This document shows positions 21,225-32,899 of a stretch of 64,000 bases of DNA, piece by piece. Origin of the DNA: Tachypleus tridentatus (Eukaryota > Arthropoda > Merostomata > Xiphosura > Limulidae); the NCBI RefSeq assembly GCF_004210375.1, contig NC_134829.1:56722107-56786106 (forward strand), read 5' to 3'. The position numbers were made by a program, and so were the translations under genes. The notes below the pieces were generated by a model. That model searched no databases. It was not told the origin of the DNA and saw nothing but the letters and a program-made list of their open reading frames with translations. Numbering within the stretch: position 1 is the first letter of the stretch; each line of letters begins with the position of its first letter.

Positions 21225-21720
21225 TAATACTGACCTAGTTCTGGTTCTTTTGAACATTACTATCTAGTTCTGGTTCTTTGAACATTACTATCTAGTTCTG
21301 GTTCTTTTGAACATTACTGTCTAGTTCTGGTTCTTTTGAACATTACTGTCTAGTTCTGGTTCTTTTGAACATTACTGTCTAGTTCTGGTTCTTTTGAACA
21401 CTACTGTCTAGTTCTGGTTCTTTTGAACATTACTGTCTAGTTCTGGTTCTTTTGAACATTACTATCTAGTTCTGATTCTTTTGAACACTACTGTCTAGTT
21501 CTGGTTCTTTTGAACACTACTATCTAGTTCTGATTCTTTTGAACACTACTGTCTAGTTCTGGTTCTTTTGAACATTACTATCTAGTTCTGATTCTACTGT
21601 CTAGTTCTGATTCTTTTGAACACTACTATCTAGTTCTGGTTCTTTTGAACACTACTATCTAGTTCTGGTTCTTTTGAACGTTACTATCTAGTTCTGGTTC
21701 GTTCTTTTGGACGTTAGTTT
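21225..21720. repeat. 29-bp minisatellite
   Basis: About 17 copies of TCTAGTTCTGGTTCTTTTGA ACATTACTG with a CAT/CAC and G/A variation and two shortened units. Confidence 0.95.
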
Positions 21721-21727
21721 CTATTTC

Positions 21728-21955
21728 AAGGTATAATAAACGTTTAATTAAAACACACCTTAAGACTAGTACAGAAAAGTTTATTTAAAACACAACTTCA
21801 GACTAATTCAGTAAACGTTTATTTAAAACACACCTTCAGACTAGCACAATGAATGTTTATTTAAAACACACCTTTAGACGAATACAGTAAAATTTTAGTT
21901 AAAACACAACTTCAGACTAGCACAGTAAACCTTTAGCTAAAACACACCTTCCTCC
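21728..21955. repeat. ~38-bp minisatellite
   Basis: Six imperfect units of GTAAACGTTTATTTAAAACA CACCTTCAGACTAGCACA immediately after the 29-bp array. Confidence 0.9.
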
Positions 21956-22173
21956 ATATTATTTTAATATCTTTGCATCTTTAACACAGATTTCTAATGA
22001 ACTCTACCAATGTTTTGTGTCATTTGTACATTCAAAAGTGTATTGTATATCGCTCGAGTCTACTTGCCTTCTGTCAGCAGTAAAGAGTCGAACCATGGGG
22101 TTTAGTATTGTTAATCCGTAGAACTCATTGCTGACAAAACGAGGGACCCCTTTATTTGTGAAATAATAATAAC

Positions 22174-22435
22174 TGTTTGTTTTCGAATTTCAAGCAAAGC
22201 TACACGAGAGCTATCTGCGCTGGCCGTTCGTAATTTAGAAGTGTTATACTAAATAGAAGGCAGCTAGTAATCGCAACGCATCGCTAAATCTTGGACAAAT
22301 TTTTCACTAATGAAAAGCGAGGATTGACCGTCACATAATAACGTTTCCACAGCTGAAAGGGCAAGCACGTTTTTTGTGACGGGGATTGGAACCCATGACC
22401 CTCATATTACGAGTTGAAGGCCCTCTGACGGGCCA
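22174..22435 (-). mobile_element. Family A tRNA-derived SINE, diverged
   Basis: Body words are altered (AATCGCAACGCATCGCTAAA), the head is recognisable (GGATTGGAACCCATGACCCT) and the element ends at GACGGGCC. Confidence 0.8.
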
Positions 22436-22439
22436 ATAA

Positions 22440-23340
22440 TTATAATAATAGAAACTTACTTCATGTTTGAGCTTCCTTTATCAACAAATATTTAAATCTA
22501 AAACAGATTTAACGAGGAAAATTCCTGGATATTTGTGGACAATTGTAATCATCTCGATAGAAATGATACGACATGGTTCTATGATGCTGATGAACACGAC
22601 TGCACGTGTGAATGCGTTACAAAAGTAATAGTCAGTCCTTTTATTCGACTCAAATCTGACCAACATTCTTGAAATGATGGATGATATTAACTAGGTAGGT
22701 GCTACTGACCAGCTGTTTCCTCTCTTGTTGATCAGGGCAGAATTAGAGATATCTATGTGAAGATAGCCTTCGTGCAATGTTGAACGAAAATTATAAACAG
22801 ACATATTAGTTTCATATGCAATCCAAATTAAAATCCAAAACATTTTTTTATCATTTTTGGGCTTAAACATCTTTTTAGTAAACACCAGAAATATTAGCAT
22901 ACGATAAAACTTTAAAATTGTTTAGGCCTTTCCCAGTCGCTTAACCCTAACAGAGATCATAAAAGTTTAAGGTTGCCGTTGAAGGGAATATACTTACCAA
23001 ACAAATAACAACTAAAATTCACTACAGGCGTAAGTCTAATAACGTCTTTAACATTAGTCAGTAAGTACTTGTTAAAAGTAATATGTATATAATAATAACC
23101 TTAACTAGGACATAACTTATGAAAAATTGATGTAATAGAAACTAGATACTACCCAACCCTAGGTGTAGAATCAGAAAACTTCAGTCGTCATATTTTCATG
23201 ATACAAGAACTGAAAACACAGGTATTTCATAATACAAAAATGAAATACAGAGATGTATTCTATAACACAAGAATTAATTACAATGATACGTTAGCGATAT
23301 CAAAATTTTATGAAGCGATTTTCTAAAATGAAATGTATTA
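22440..23340. other. No recognised feature
   Basis: AT-rich. Short open frames at 22481-22666 and 22691-22900 on minus have no domain signature. Confidence 0.5.
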
Positions 23341-23344
23341 AAAC

Positions 23345-23608
23345 TGTTATGTTTAGTTAATACATTGTAACTGATACATCATACTTGTAACTGATATATT
23401 ATACTTGTAACTGATACATCATGCTTGTAACTGATACATCATTCTTGTAACTGATATATTATACTTGTAACTGATATATTATACTTGTAACTGATACATC
23501 ATGCTTGTAACTGATACATCATTCTTGTAACTGATATATTATACTTGTAACTGATACATTATACTTGTACCTGATACATCATACTTGTAACTAATACATC
23601 ATACTATC
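23345..23608. repeat. 20-bp minisatellite
   Basis: About 13 copies of ACTTGTAACTGATACATCAT, with alternation between CATCAT and TATTAT endings that produces a loose higher-order pattern. Confidence 0.95.
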
Positions 23609-23679
23609 TCAGTTTTCTAATCACTTGTAGAAAATGGAATAATTAAAACAACTAAACACAGTATACAGATACGGTTAGT

Positions 23680-23946
23680 GTTTAGTTTATTTTGAACTTC
23701 GCGCAAAGCTGCACGAGGGCTATCTGCGCCAGCCATCCCTAATTTAGTAGTGTAAGAATAGAGAGAAGGCAACTAGTCATCACCACCCACCGCCAACTCT
23801 TGGGCTGCTCTTTTACCAACGAATAATGGGATTAACTGTCACATTATAACGCCCCCATGGCTGAAAGGGCCAGAATGTTTGGTGTGACGGATATTCGAAC
23901 CAGCGATCCTCGGATTACAAGCCGAGTGTCTTAAGCACCTGGTCGA
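23680..23946 (-). mobile_element. Family A SINE within a short repeat
   Basis: Complete copy. Both flanks carry ATTAAAACAACTAAAC...CAGATACGGTTA-like units, and a third degenerate unit follows at about 23995, so the SINE inserted in a roughly 40-bp repeat. Confidence 0.88.
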
Positions 23947-23999
23947 TTAAAATAACCAAACAAAGAAATCAGATACGGTTATTGTAATAACCGATGATC

Positions 24000-24780
24000 A
24001 AAACAACCAAATCCGATACTGTGCTTTAGTGATAACAATCAGAACTTGATATCTGTACTCAACAACAAACATGTGGTATTTACTTGTTAGTTTACTAATT
24101 TATTAGCAAAAAACTCTTCAATATACAAATAATAAACACACAAAACTCTTAAAGCTATTTTATTAAATCTGCTTTTTTTTCAAAATAAAACCTTATTTCC
24201 TATAATAGATAATACACAATAAATAATATAAAAAGCACACACTTCAGTAGGTTTCATCCACCATTGCTCTTGTATGGACTTTGGCGCCTCTATGACATTA
24301 GACGGTCATCCATCTTTGTTTTGTTGTCTTAGGGTTAACATATCAACAGGGATAAAAAAATAAAAATTGGCTTTACCTCTGACAATTAGAAATAGAGAGA
24401 AAGTGCAATAAAAACTGGTCTTAATATAAATAGATAGATAACATTTGTCTTTGTTTAAAAATAAAGACAAGAAGCGAAGATATAGTCAGCCATTCCCAAA
24501 TGAGCAGACGAAAAGTGTACCTAAGTTTCTTGTACGTTCAGTGATAAAGTTGTGAAATTAAAGATACCATTTATTTCATGTAGAAACAAGACCATTAAAT
24601 AAAGCACGACTTATTAAATTGCCACTATAATGATAGATTTATTATTAAAAAGGCTTAGTTCACTCCACAATGTTTCTAAAATAATTCAGCAATTCCTAGA
24701 ATATTGTAAGTAGCTTCTTACAACAAACTGATACTTGAAAAACTGAGATGGAAAATTACACACCAAATTGGTAGTTAGTG
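24000..24780. other. No recognised feature
   Basis: AT-rich with no domain or repeat that I can support. Confidence 0.5.
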
Positions 24781-25000
24781 AAAATCTTTTGATAATACAA
24801 TCCTAACGTATATACCTTTAACAACACAGAGTAGACATTTATTGATAATACAACCCTAACAAATATACCACTAACAACACGTGGTAATCTTTTATTGATA
24901 ATATAACCTGAACACATACTACAAACAACAATGGGGTCATCATTTATTGATAGTGCAACCTTAACATATATACCACTAACAACAGTGGGTCATCGTTGTT
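24780..25000. repeat. Degenerate ~60-bp repeat
   Basis: Three to four imperfect copies of TTATTGATAATACAACCCTA ACAAATATACCACTAACAAC followed by a variable segment. Confidence 0.75.
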
Positions 25001-25116
25001 AATGTATTAGTACAATTAATTATTTCAGACTACATAGACATGGTCTGAATTTGATGGAATTTATTACTACCTCAAAATAACTATTGATTGACAATGTGAT
25101 TGGTCCTATCGAATTA

Positions 25117-26004
25117 TTAGGTTCTCCAGAAATAAATGTTGTTTTTGAACTGCAAACTTTGGAAAAGTGTAAACCAGTATTGTAAAACAGGCTTTAATCC
25201 AAGTAAGCACCATTTGCTTCAACACACTTTTGCCAACGTGTAACGATGCTGTTTATGCCCCTCCTGTATAAATCAGAGTTTCTATGGCCAGTGAACTCCC
25301 TGAAAGCTTCTTCTGAACTGTCTGGTTTTGAAAATGTTTATTGTTCAAAAAGTTGTCAAAGTGCTTGAAAAAAATTGCAATCAGTAGGGAAAAGGTCTGG
25401 GGAATAAGGTGGATGAGGCAGAGCCTTAATTCCAAATTCGTTCAATTGTTGGAGCGTCATCCTTGACAGGTCTCATAACACCGATTTTGTTGATCTTCAG
25501 TCAGCTCATGCCAAACCCACTTTTCCAATCTTTTCATCTTTCCAACAACACTCAAGTGGTTGGCAATGCTTGATTTGCTTGTGCCTAGCTTTCCTGCAAG
25601 CTCTACGAGGGTCTGTCTCAACCGCTATCTTTAAAATGATTTCATCTAAGGATGGTTTCACTCCACGACCTTTGTGGTCTTCAAGACTTTCATCTCCATG
25701 TCGAAACCAACGCTGAACTATACGCTCAATAACAGACGCGTGGCTGAATGCCTGGTTGATGTTCTGTATAGTTTTGATTGCTTTTCGTCCAAGTTTGAAG
25801 TCGAAAATCAGACGAAAGTTCTTCTTGTCCATGCTGTCTTGGAGGTTGCAAAACCTACTTTGAGTATAGTTGAAACATCAGACAATAAAGACACCTTATA
25901 CACGATAAACGTTGGATTAAACCAACCAACCAACTATAAGTTACTAAATATTCAGCATTTAAATGTTATCGTAAAAGTGTGACATTTATTTCTGGAGAAC
26001 GTAA
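25117..26004 (-). mobile_element. mariner element, internal deletion derivative
   Basis: Terminal inverted repeats TTAGGTTCTCCAGAAATAAA (25117 onward) and TTACGTTCTCCAGAAATAAA (minus strand from 26004) match over about 23 of 24 bp, and TA dinucleotides at 25115-25116 and 26005-26006 are the expected target duplication. The 888-bp length is well short of the usual 1.3 kb because the middle of the transposase is gone. Confidence 0.92.
25194..25832 (-). pseudogene. mariner transposase, internally deleted
   Basis: From Met at 25832: MDKKNFRLIFDFKLGRKAIK and the paired helix-turn-helix (VIERIVQRWFRHGDESLED, GRGVKPSLDE), then after a frame change ANHLSVVGKMKRLEKWVWHE and LTEDQQNRCYE. At about 25458-25470 the sequence jumps to MTLQQLNEFGIKALPHPPYS PDL, the third-catalytic-Asp block, and ends INSIVTRWQKCVEANGAYLD before TAA (25194-25196). 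The missing piece contains the first two catalytic Asp residues. At least two frameshifts are also present, so it is not functional. The start fits the conserved mariner N-terminus. Confidence 0.9.
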
Positions 26005-26009
26005 TAATA

Positions 26010-26440
26010 GACTCGTTTCTTATAATTATTTTTGAGTCAAACTTACGTTGGTGAGTGAAATTCTTAGTCATCAGGTCACTAATTTCACCTTAGTCACTTA
26101 AAAAAATGTTGTCAATCATTTTGCTACCATTTATACCAATCATTTGAGGTCTGCTTTTCTGACGCTTGTGATCCACTTCTTTCTATCTGTGTTAGAATTA
26201 GATTCACACCACATTTCCTCATGTCCTCTCTCAGTACTTCCAACACCTTTTACAGCCCTCCTGTTGTCATTTTCTATGTGTGTATCACTCCTCTACCAGC
26301 ATATTCCTGACATGTTTATTCTATAAAAATACTATAAATATTCCAGTTAATCCTATGAATGGTTCCTGATGTTCTCTGTATATGTTGCACAGAAAATCGG
26401 TGATTTTGCTCAGTATTTTGACTCAGTTCTTACACTAAAT
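26010..26440. other. No recognised feature
   Basis: AT-rich sequence outside the mariner TIR. Two weak protein-like frames exist but without motifs. Confidence 0.4.
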
Positions 26441-26444
26441 TTTG

Positions 26445-26600
26445 TAGTATACGTTACTTGTTAGATATCATTACTTCATTGTTTAATGGTTGTAGTATAC
26501 TTTACTTGTTAGATATCATTACTTCATTGTTTAATGGTTGTAGTATACTTTACTTGTTAGATATCATTACTTCATTGTTTAATGGTTGTAGTATACTTTA
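26445..26600. repeat. 48-bp tandem repeat
   Basis: Three nearly perfect copies of GTAGTATACTTTACTTGTTA GATATCATTACTTCATTGTT TAATGGTT plus a diverged fourth. The period is a multiple of three, so the plus frame 26458-26658 is an artefact. Confidence 0.95.
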
Positions 26601-26659
26601 TGTCACGTATGATATCTTTACTTCATTGTTTATTGTATTACTACGTTTGGTACAATAAT

Positions 26660-27970
26660 ACAATATTGTATTTAACACATCAATACGCCACTACAGTGAC
26701 TAAATTAACACGTTTGAACTAGACAAAGACATATTAATACTTTAGTACAGTTGGCGTTACTGCAGTACTACCTTTCATAATATGGCATTACCATATTCAT
26801 CGTATTAATACATTACTGTATATGATTTTACTACATATATACTTTAGGCTTTACTATTTTACCACATTCATCACACTTCTGTCATTTAATTATCTACATT
26901 ACTACAGTACTGATTCGCGTCTCCTCATCCATATAGTGTTTCAAAACCAATATTGAAGACTGTTTACTCACATGTTTCAATTCCTTTAAAAATGAAAAAA
27001 ATCGACAACAAAACCATTTTCAGGAACCGATCATGATTTAGGGCCATTTAAACCATTAAGTATTATAACTCTCTTAACTGATTTTGTAACTCATAATAAA
27101 AGTCGTTGCCCGTTTATTAAAGTCAGTTATGCCATCCAAGTAAGTCGAGTTTATTTTTCTTTCGTTTAAAGATTTATGAAGTTTATACGTTTTGCAACAA
27201 ACAGAATTATAAACTGTAAGATCATAAAGTCAGCCAAAGGATGTTTTGATATTGTTCGGTTTTTGAAATAAGTTCTTTTGTTATTTAATTCTGTAACCAA
27301 TGGTAAGTTTGATTAATATAAACATTACAGAGTTTATACATTCTACCTGTCTTAGTTTGTGCCTTTTGAATAAACCAATCGTGAGCGAAGTTTTTATTAA
27401 ATCGGAGTTTTTGTCTTTTATAACAATAACACCTTGCAGGAAAATTACTTTATTTTCTTATATAAAAACTAATAATAGAAAAAAAATCTTACTATCTCCA
27501 CTGTCTTTAGAGATTTGGGATTAATAAATAGGTTTTTTTTTGTTGTTTCCAGACATATAGCATAAAAATACCATGGTAACATAACTATAATGAAAAATGT
27601 AGGTACACGCAGCTTGAAATTACCAACCAGATGACACCTGATCAATCATTTCACATCCAACCGGGCAATTAAATCATTTTATTTACCAAAGATAAAAATT
27701 ACGTGGCAATTATCCGATAAACTGAATCCTAGTTCCACGAACATAATTAATTAATCCGTGTTAATATTAAACCTTACTTTGATAAGACCTTTAGCGTTAT
27801 AAAATCATGTTTCAAACTGCTCAGACGTCTTCAAAACTTACTATTATCAGTAGGTGGGTCTTGTTTCAAAGCAGGTTATCAGATTAAAAAATGTTACGTT
27901 AAAATAGTGATAAAAACACAAGCTCGAAACTGCTGAAAATGTGTTAAAAATCTACAAAAATCTTTAAGAA
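26660..27970. other. No recognised feature
   Basis: AT-rich. An open frame at 27300-27524 lacks any motif or splice context that I can support. Confidence 0.45.
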
Positions 27971-27974
27971 CACA

Positions 27975-28275
27975 AAATTGATGGCTGGAGACAGTTTTCT
28001 TGTTTAGTTTCAATGGCCGAAGACAGTTTTGTTGTTTAGTTTCAATGGCTGGAAACAGTTTTGTTGTTTAGTTTCAATAACTGAAAACAGTTTTGTTGTT
28101 TAGTTTCAATGGATGGAGACAGTTTTGTTGTTTATTTTCAATGGCTGAAAACAGTTTTGTTGTTTAGTTTCAATGGCTGGAAACAGTTTTGGTGTTTAGT
28201 TTCAATGGCTGGAAACAGTTTTGTTGTTTAGTTTCAATGGCTGGAGACAGTTTTGGTGTTTAGTTTTAATGGTTA
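27975..28275. repeat. 32-bp minisatellite
   Basis: About nine copies of AGTTTCAATGGCTGGAAACA GTTTTGTTGTTT. Confidence 0.95.
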
Positions 28276-28579
28276 AAAATAGTTCTATTGTTATGTCCTA
28301 ATTAATCACATCAAGAGACCAAATAAGGATTTTATTCCAGAAATTACACATGTGAAAATAATCAAAACTCAATTCATTTTATTTAAAAACATAATATTTG
28401 TAGCAAACATTATAAATAACCTATTAAGATACTTCAGACCTTGCTTTAGTACATAATAAATAAATAAAACATAATGTATAATAACAAATATCAGCTCAAG
28501 AAGTGACTGAACTGTTGTGAAAGTTAATTTTATTTCTATGACAATAATTTAAAAATTAGATGCAATCGAATATTCTGAA

Positions 28580-28790
28580 AGGCTCTGACGGAACAATTGA
28601 ATATCCCAGAAAACTGTAATATTGGTCTATAACACAATTGAATATTATAGAAAACTGTAATTTCAGTTTGTAACAAGTCAAATATCCTATAAAACTGTAA
28701 TCAAAGTTCATAACACATTCGAATATGGTGGAAAATTCTAATCTAAGTTTCAGTACAATCCCATTGCCTGGAAAACTGTAAGCTATTTGT
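28580..28790. repeat. Degenerate ~55-bp repeat
   Basis: About four units around AATATCCCAGAAAACTGTAAT and TATAACACAATTG, all strongly diverged. Confidence 0.75.
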
Positions 28791-28879
28791 TTTCTAAACT
28801 ACAGCATTTAATAAAATCAATATTTAGTTTTGTGTGAGTAGATTAGTTTTAGCCTTTTAGTTTGAAACAATAATTGAGA

Positions 28880-29330
28880 CAGCCCATCACTTTGAAGAGT
28901 TCCGTTGTTCAGAAAGACCATGTCTCCAGAGTTCTTCAGGATTCCGTTGTTCAGAAAGACCACGTCTCCAGAGTTCTTCATTCATTCGTTGTTCAGGAAA
29001 ACTACATCTTCAGAGTTCTTCAGGCTTCCGTTGTTCAGAAAGACCACGTCTCCAGAGTTCTTCATTCATTCGTTGTTCAGGAAAACTATATCTTCAGAGT
29101 TCTTCAGGATTCCGTTGTTCAGAAAGACTATATCTTCAGAGTTCTTCAGGATTCCGTTGTTCAGAGAGACCATCCATATCTTCAGGGTTCTTCATTGATT
29201 CGTTGTTCAGACAGACCATTTCTTCAGGCTTCTTCACGATTCCGTTGTTCAGACAGACCATGTCTTCATGGTTCTTCATTGATTCGTTGTTCAGAGAGAC
29301 CATGTCTTTAGAGTTCTTCAGAGTACAGTT
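28880..29330. repeat. 42-bp minisatellite
   Basis: About ten units of GAGTTCTTCAGGATTCCGTT GTTCAGAAAGACCACGTCTC CA, with ATTCATTCG replacing AGGATTCCG in alternate units. The 14-residue periodicity keeps plus frames 28874-29311 and 28905-29198 open; not genes. Confidence 0.93.
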
Positions 29331-29339
29331 TGCAGGAAG

Positions 29340-30025
29340 CCTATATCTTAAAGTTATGTAGAATTTTTTTGTTTAGATGGACCACATGGACAAGTTAGAT
29401 GGACCACATGCTTAAGGTTCTTCCTGACATGTTGTTGTATTAAGCGACCATGATGTTATTATATCGTTATTGTAAGAAATCATTGAGACATATATGTATC
29501 TTTGACCCCGTTAATAAAGAGGGTAACTTGTCCCTTCATCAAAAGAATAACACCAGCGTATTGCATTGTTTATGTTCCCTTATATCAAAAACGAAACAAA
29601 GCAGCTCTGAATATTGCTGTATATACATGACGAAAATACGACTTTCACTGACTTAATTATTATAAATAAAAGATACAGGTTGACTGTTTGTATTTAAACC
29701 CGAGAGTATCAGTCGAAATCTTATTACTGGCTGAACTTCAGTAAACTGCTGATAAAAAAAGAAACTATGTTAAAGTTACAACATCACCTCACTGAGTATC
29801 AAAAACATCAGCCATATTGAGCAAATTACAAACACGTGGTGGCGCCACAATCGGGACAAATCTAATTTCAATACTTTTCATTGTTTTTTTTTATTTTTAT
29901 ATGACTTTATATTTTTAATATTTGAATACTGGTAGGTTTTCAAGAGCTTAGATTACTTGGTAAGAATCACAAACTGTGTAATGACATCCCGATATTTGTG
30001 TCATTCCAAAATATCTTTTCGGACT
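29340..30025. other. No recognised feature
   Basis: Apart from a decayed tail of the 42-bp array up to about 29440, nothing is recognisable. Confidence 0.45.
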
Positions 30026-30027
30026 TA

Positions 30028-30110
30028 CAACTCTATAAACCGGGTTTCGATACCCGGCAGAGCTCAGATAGCCGGTTGAATAGTACTGTGCTTAACTACA
30101 AAGCGTTCAT
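30028..30110 (+). mobile_element. Family B SINE, 5'-truncated
   Basis: CTATAAACCGGGTTTCGATA, CCCGGCAGAGCTCAGATAGC and TGTGCTTAACTACAAAGCG. Confidence 0.75.
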
Positions 30111-30127
30111 ATTTTTCAGACTCACTG

Positions 30128-30250
30128 TTTGTTTGTTCGTTTGTAGATAAACACAAAACTGCACAATGTGCAATCTGTACTGTGCCCATCACGAGTATCG
30201 AAACCCAATTTATAACGTTATAAGTCCGCATATTTACCGCTGTGTGGTGC
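30128..30250 (-). mobile_element. Family B SINE, inverted neighbour
   Basis: Minus strand: AGCACCACACAGCGGTAAAT head, ACTTATAACGTTATAAATTG, GGTTTCGATACTCG B-box, tail GAACAAACAAACA. With the plus copy just upstream it forms a head-to-head-like pair separated by about 17 bp. Confidence 0.8.
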
Positions 30251-30640
30251 TGTGCTCACTGAATAAAAAAATGGTTTTCGTCACTTTACTAATCACATAT
30301 TTTTAGACTTGCTGAAATCTTGATTATTATTTCATATTCCAAAAACACGTAAAAATTGTTCTTTTAATAACGTTGACTGCTTGCAATTTGAAGATTCTAA
30401 ATATAGAATCAAGTAATTTTCCATGAATAGAAAAGCTTTCTGTGAATATTTTACGTAGAATAATTCGGTAGTTGAGGTAAACTCCTAAGGCTTTTCGATT
30501 CACTATATGTGATATATTGTAAAGTTATTTGCCAATCTCTGCATTTAGACGTGTTGTTATTGAACTAAGAAACTTCTTGACTGTCGTTCCCCTAGTTAGG
30601 TGATGCAGAAAATGTGATCAGAGACGAAGTTTCCCTCTAT

Positions 30641-30873
30641 TTACGCAGGGTATGAAGGTGGAAAATGAAACATCTTTGATGTACAACTTTTGCTCCGAGC
30701 CATCTTAAATTTAAAGGCGTGTACGTCAATCTGGAATGACAGTTTGGTAATTGGTACAAGATGATTCTGTTAAGGATGTTTCTCAGATCAGATTTAGTTC
30801 GTATGTAATTGCTAGCTTTTAAAACGTGCTGAGAACTATTTTGTTCAGACAATTCATCGTCTTCTTCAAACAC
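30641..30873 (-). other. Possible coding remnant, unidentified
   Basis: Minus strand reads FEEDDELSEQNSSQHVLKAS, NYIRTKSDLRNIL in one frame, then in a shifted frame HLVPITKLSFQIDVHAFKFK, MARSKSCTSKMFHFPPSYPA and TAA at 30641-30643. Composition is more protein-like than surrounding frames, which could mean a decayed exon, but there is no motif I can name. Confidence 0.25.
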
Positions 30874-30879
30874 AAATTA

Positions 30880-31320
30880 TGTATGGTTGAGTAAAATCGA
30901 CACCTGAAAGACTAGGGGATTGTATAATGTTTCGAAATTCGTCTAACTAATTAATAATATGACAAACAAATTATCTTTACAAATTAACTGCAGTTACTAA
31001 AAGATCGCTTGTAAAGCCTTAAAAGTACTTATTTTAAATTTAAAATACACAAAATAACACATAATAAAGAGTAACTTATACCTGAAAACAACATGAATTT
31101 ACAGCGTTCTTGTTTTTAACTAGGCATCTTTACTTCTTGCATAAAGACTTCATTATGAATTTTAAAAATCACTAATTTTCTCTTATCATAAAGTACTACA
31201 AATACAAGTTCAAATACGTTTCTTCAACTTCAAACACTGATTTGTAAAAGTGAAATATGCACGCTAGTTATGAAAAATGAAGAAATATAAAAATATTAAA
31301 CAAAGAAATTGTAAAGGAAC
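30880..31320. other. No recognised feature
   Basis: AT-rich; stops in all frames. Confidence 0.5.
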
Positions 31321-31324
31321 ACAA

Positions 31325-31500
31325 AATACTGGAAATAAAACATGTATTATCAGACACTGAATTATTCAAGTTAAAATAAAACATGTATTATCAGACACTG
31401 AATTATTCAAGTTAAAATAAAACGTATTATCAGACATCGAATTATTCAAGTTAAAATAAAACATGTATTATCAGACACTGAATTATTCAAGTTAAAATTA
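31325..31500. repeat. 41-bp minisatellite
   Basis: Four near-identical copies of AAAATAAAACATGTATTATC AGACACTGAATTATTCAAGT T; the third lacks two bases. Confidence 0.95.
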
Positions 31501-31719
31501 AGAGAATGTTTCTGTGGAAAGTTGAAGTAAGTTATCAGACAAACTGATAACTAACATGAAAGCAAAAATCGGAAAATAATCAATAGTAAATATTTTATTT
31601 TGAAACTCAAGAAATTCCATTTGTCTTTTAAAAATACCTTTTGTAAAATCTCACTTACTCTATACATAGCTAAATAAACGGACGATTTAAGCCTATAACA
31701 CTTAATTTAGGTCTTCAGA

Positions 31720-31995
31720 GGCTCAGCATGGCCAGGTGGTTAAGGCACTCGACTCGTAATCTGGGGTCGTGGGTTCGAATCTCCGTCACACTATATATGC
31801 GCGTCTTCTCAGCCGTGAATGTGTTATAATGTGATGGTCAATCTCACTATTTTTGGGTAAAAGTGTAGCCCAACAGTTGGCGGTGGGTGGTGATGTCTAA
31901 TTGCCTTCCCTCTAGTTTTACACTGCTAAACTAAGGACGGCTAACGCAGATACCTCTCTTGTAGCTTTGTTCAAAATTCAAAACAAACTAAACCA
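31720..31995 (+). mobile_element. Family A SINE with 9-bp TSD
   Basis: GCTCAGCATGGCCAGGTGGT head through AAACAAACTAAACCA. Direct repeats GTCTTCAGA at 31711-31719 and 31996-32004 define the insertion. Confidence 0.93.
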
Positions 31996-32004
31996 GTCTT
32001 CAGA

Positions 32005-32600
32005 TTTTTTACACGAGAGACTATCTTACTCCGTAAACAATTCGAACAACATTCTCACACAGTTCTTAGGCTCTCCTAATGTCGTTACAGACCAGCCTAC
32101 AACTTTAATTTGAGTCACTTAAACTAAGCATTATTCTATTAACCTGTCTCTTGCAACCTTTTTGTCACGTTGAAATCAATTTTAAAGATTGAACCCGTTT
32201 ACTTTCAGGAGTGCTTACAACATTAAAATTCAAAGCTAGATGCCTTCATTGAGTTCTACGTAGATAAGCTATTGAGTAGCTTTGCACTAAGCACAACCAA
32301 ACTTTATGGTATTTCTTTATTACAAGTTACAGTTTTACCATTTGAAAGAATATTTTGAAAACTGGTACAACGTTTCTATAACTTGTGATATATAAATAAC
32401 AATTATAATCAGTAAATAAACTCAGAATGACACCATTAATTCAGACTTTAAGATATTAATTTTAGAATTAACGTAAACTTGTTTACTTGCTAGTTTAATA
32501 TGAATGTTCCTCAATTCAATAATTCGTCTAATACTTTAATCCATTTTGCTACTAGAACACTATAAAAATTGCTAACAAAAATACTCAATACATTTTACAA
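32005..32600. other. No recognised feature
   Basis: AT-rich. A short family B-like tail (AGATAAGCTATTGAGTAGCT at 32262) may be an old SINE remnant. Confidence 0.4.
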
Positions 32601-32604
32601 GTTG

Positions 32605-32722
32605 TGACGTAGTACTTAGACTCCCAGGCTCTAAATCTGAGGGTTCCCGGTTCGTGTCCGCAAAATAAATTGCAATTGGCCCTTTGACATTGTGGGTGTG
32701 ATATAAGAGTAGCAATGAGTAG
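32605..32722 (+). mobile_element. tRNA-like SINE fragment, third type
   Basis: TGACGTAGTACTTAGACTCC, CTCTAAATCTGAGGGTTCCC GGTTCGTGTCC is tRNA-like with a B-box, but the body (AATTGGCCCTTTGACATTGT) differs from families A and B. It may be a separate family or a badly diverged head. Confidence 0.45.
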
Positions 32723-32730
32723 CTTGATTT

Positions 32731-32895
32731 GATTTGGTTTTGAATTTCGCCCTAAACTACACAAGGGCTATCTTCACTAGCCGTCCCTAATTCAGTGGTA
32801 AAAGGTCACCACCACCCATAACTAGCTCTTAGGCCACCTTTTTACCAACTAATAGAAGGATTGAACGTACCATTATAATCAAGCCTGCATTAACT
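32731..32895 (-). mobile_element. Family A SINE, truncated
   Basis: GATTTGGTTTTGAATTTCGC to ATTGAACGTACCATTATAAT. The tRNA head is missing. Confidence 0.75.
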
Positions 32896-32899
32896 TAGT

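Noticed and set aside
26080-26330. Minus-strand stretch KVLEVLREDMRKCGVN resembling retroelement C-termini
   Set aside because: Too short and without any hallmark motif; cannot be separated from chance.
28874-29311. 145-codon plus-strand frame (VVQKDHVSRVLQ)
   Set aside because: Period of 14 residues matches the 42-bp minisatellite exactly; a second overlapping frame is also open.
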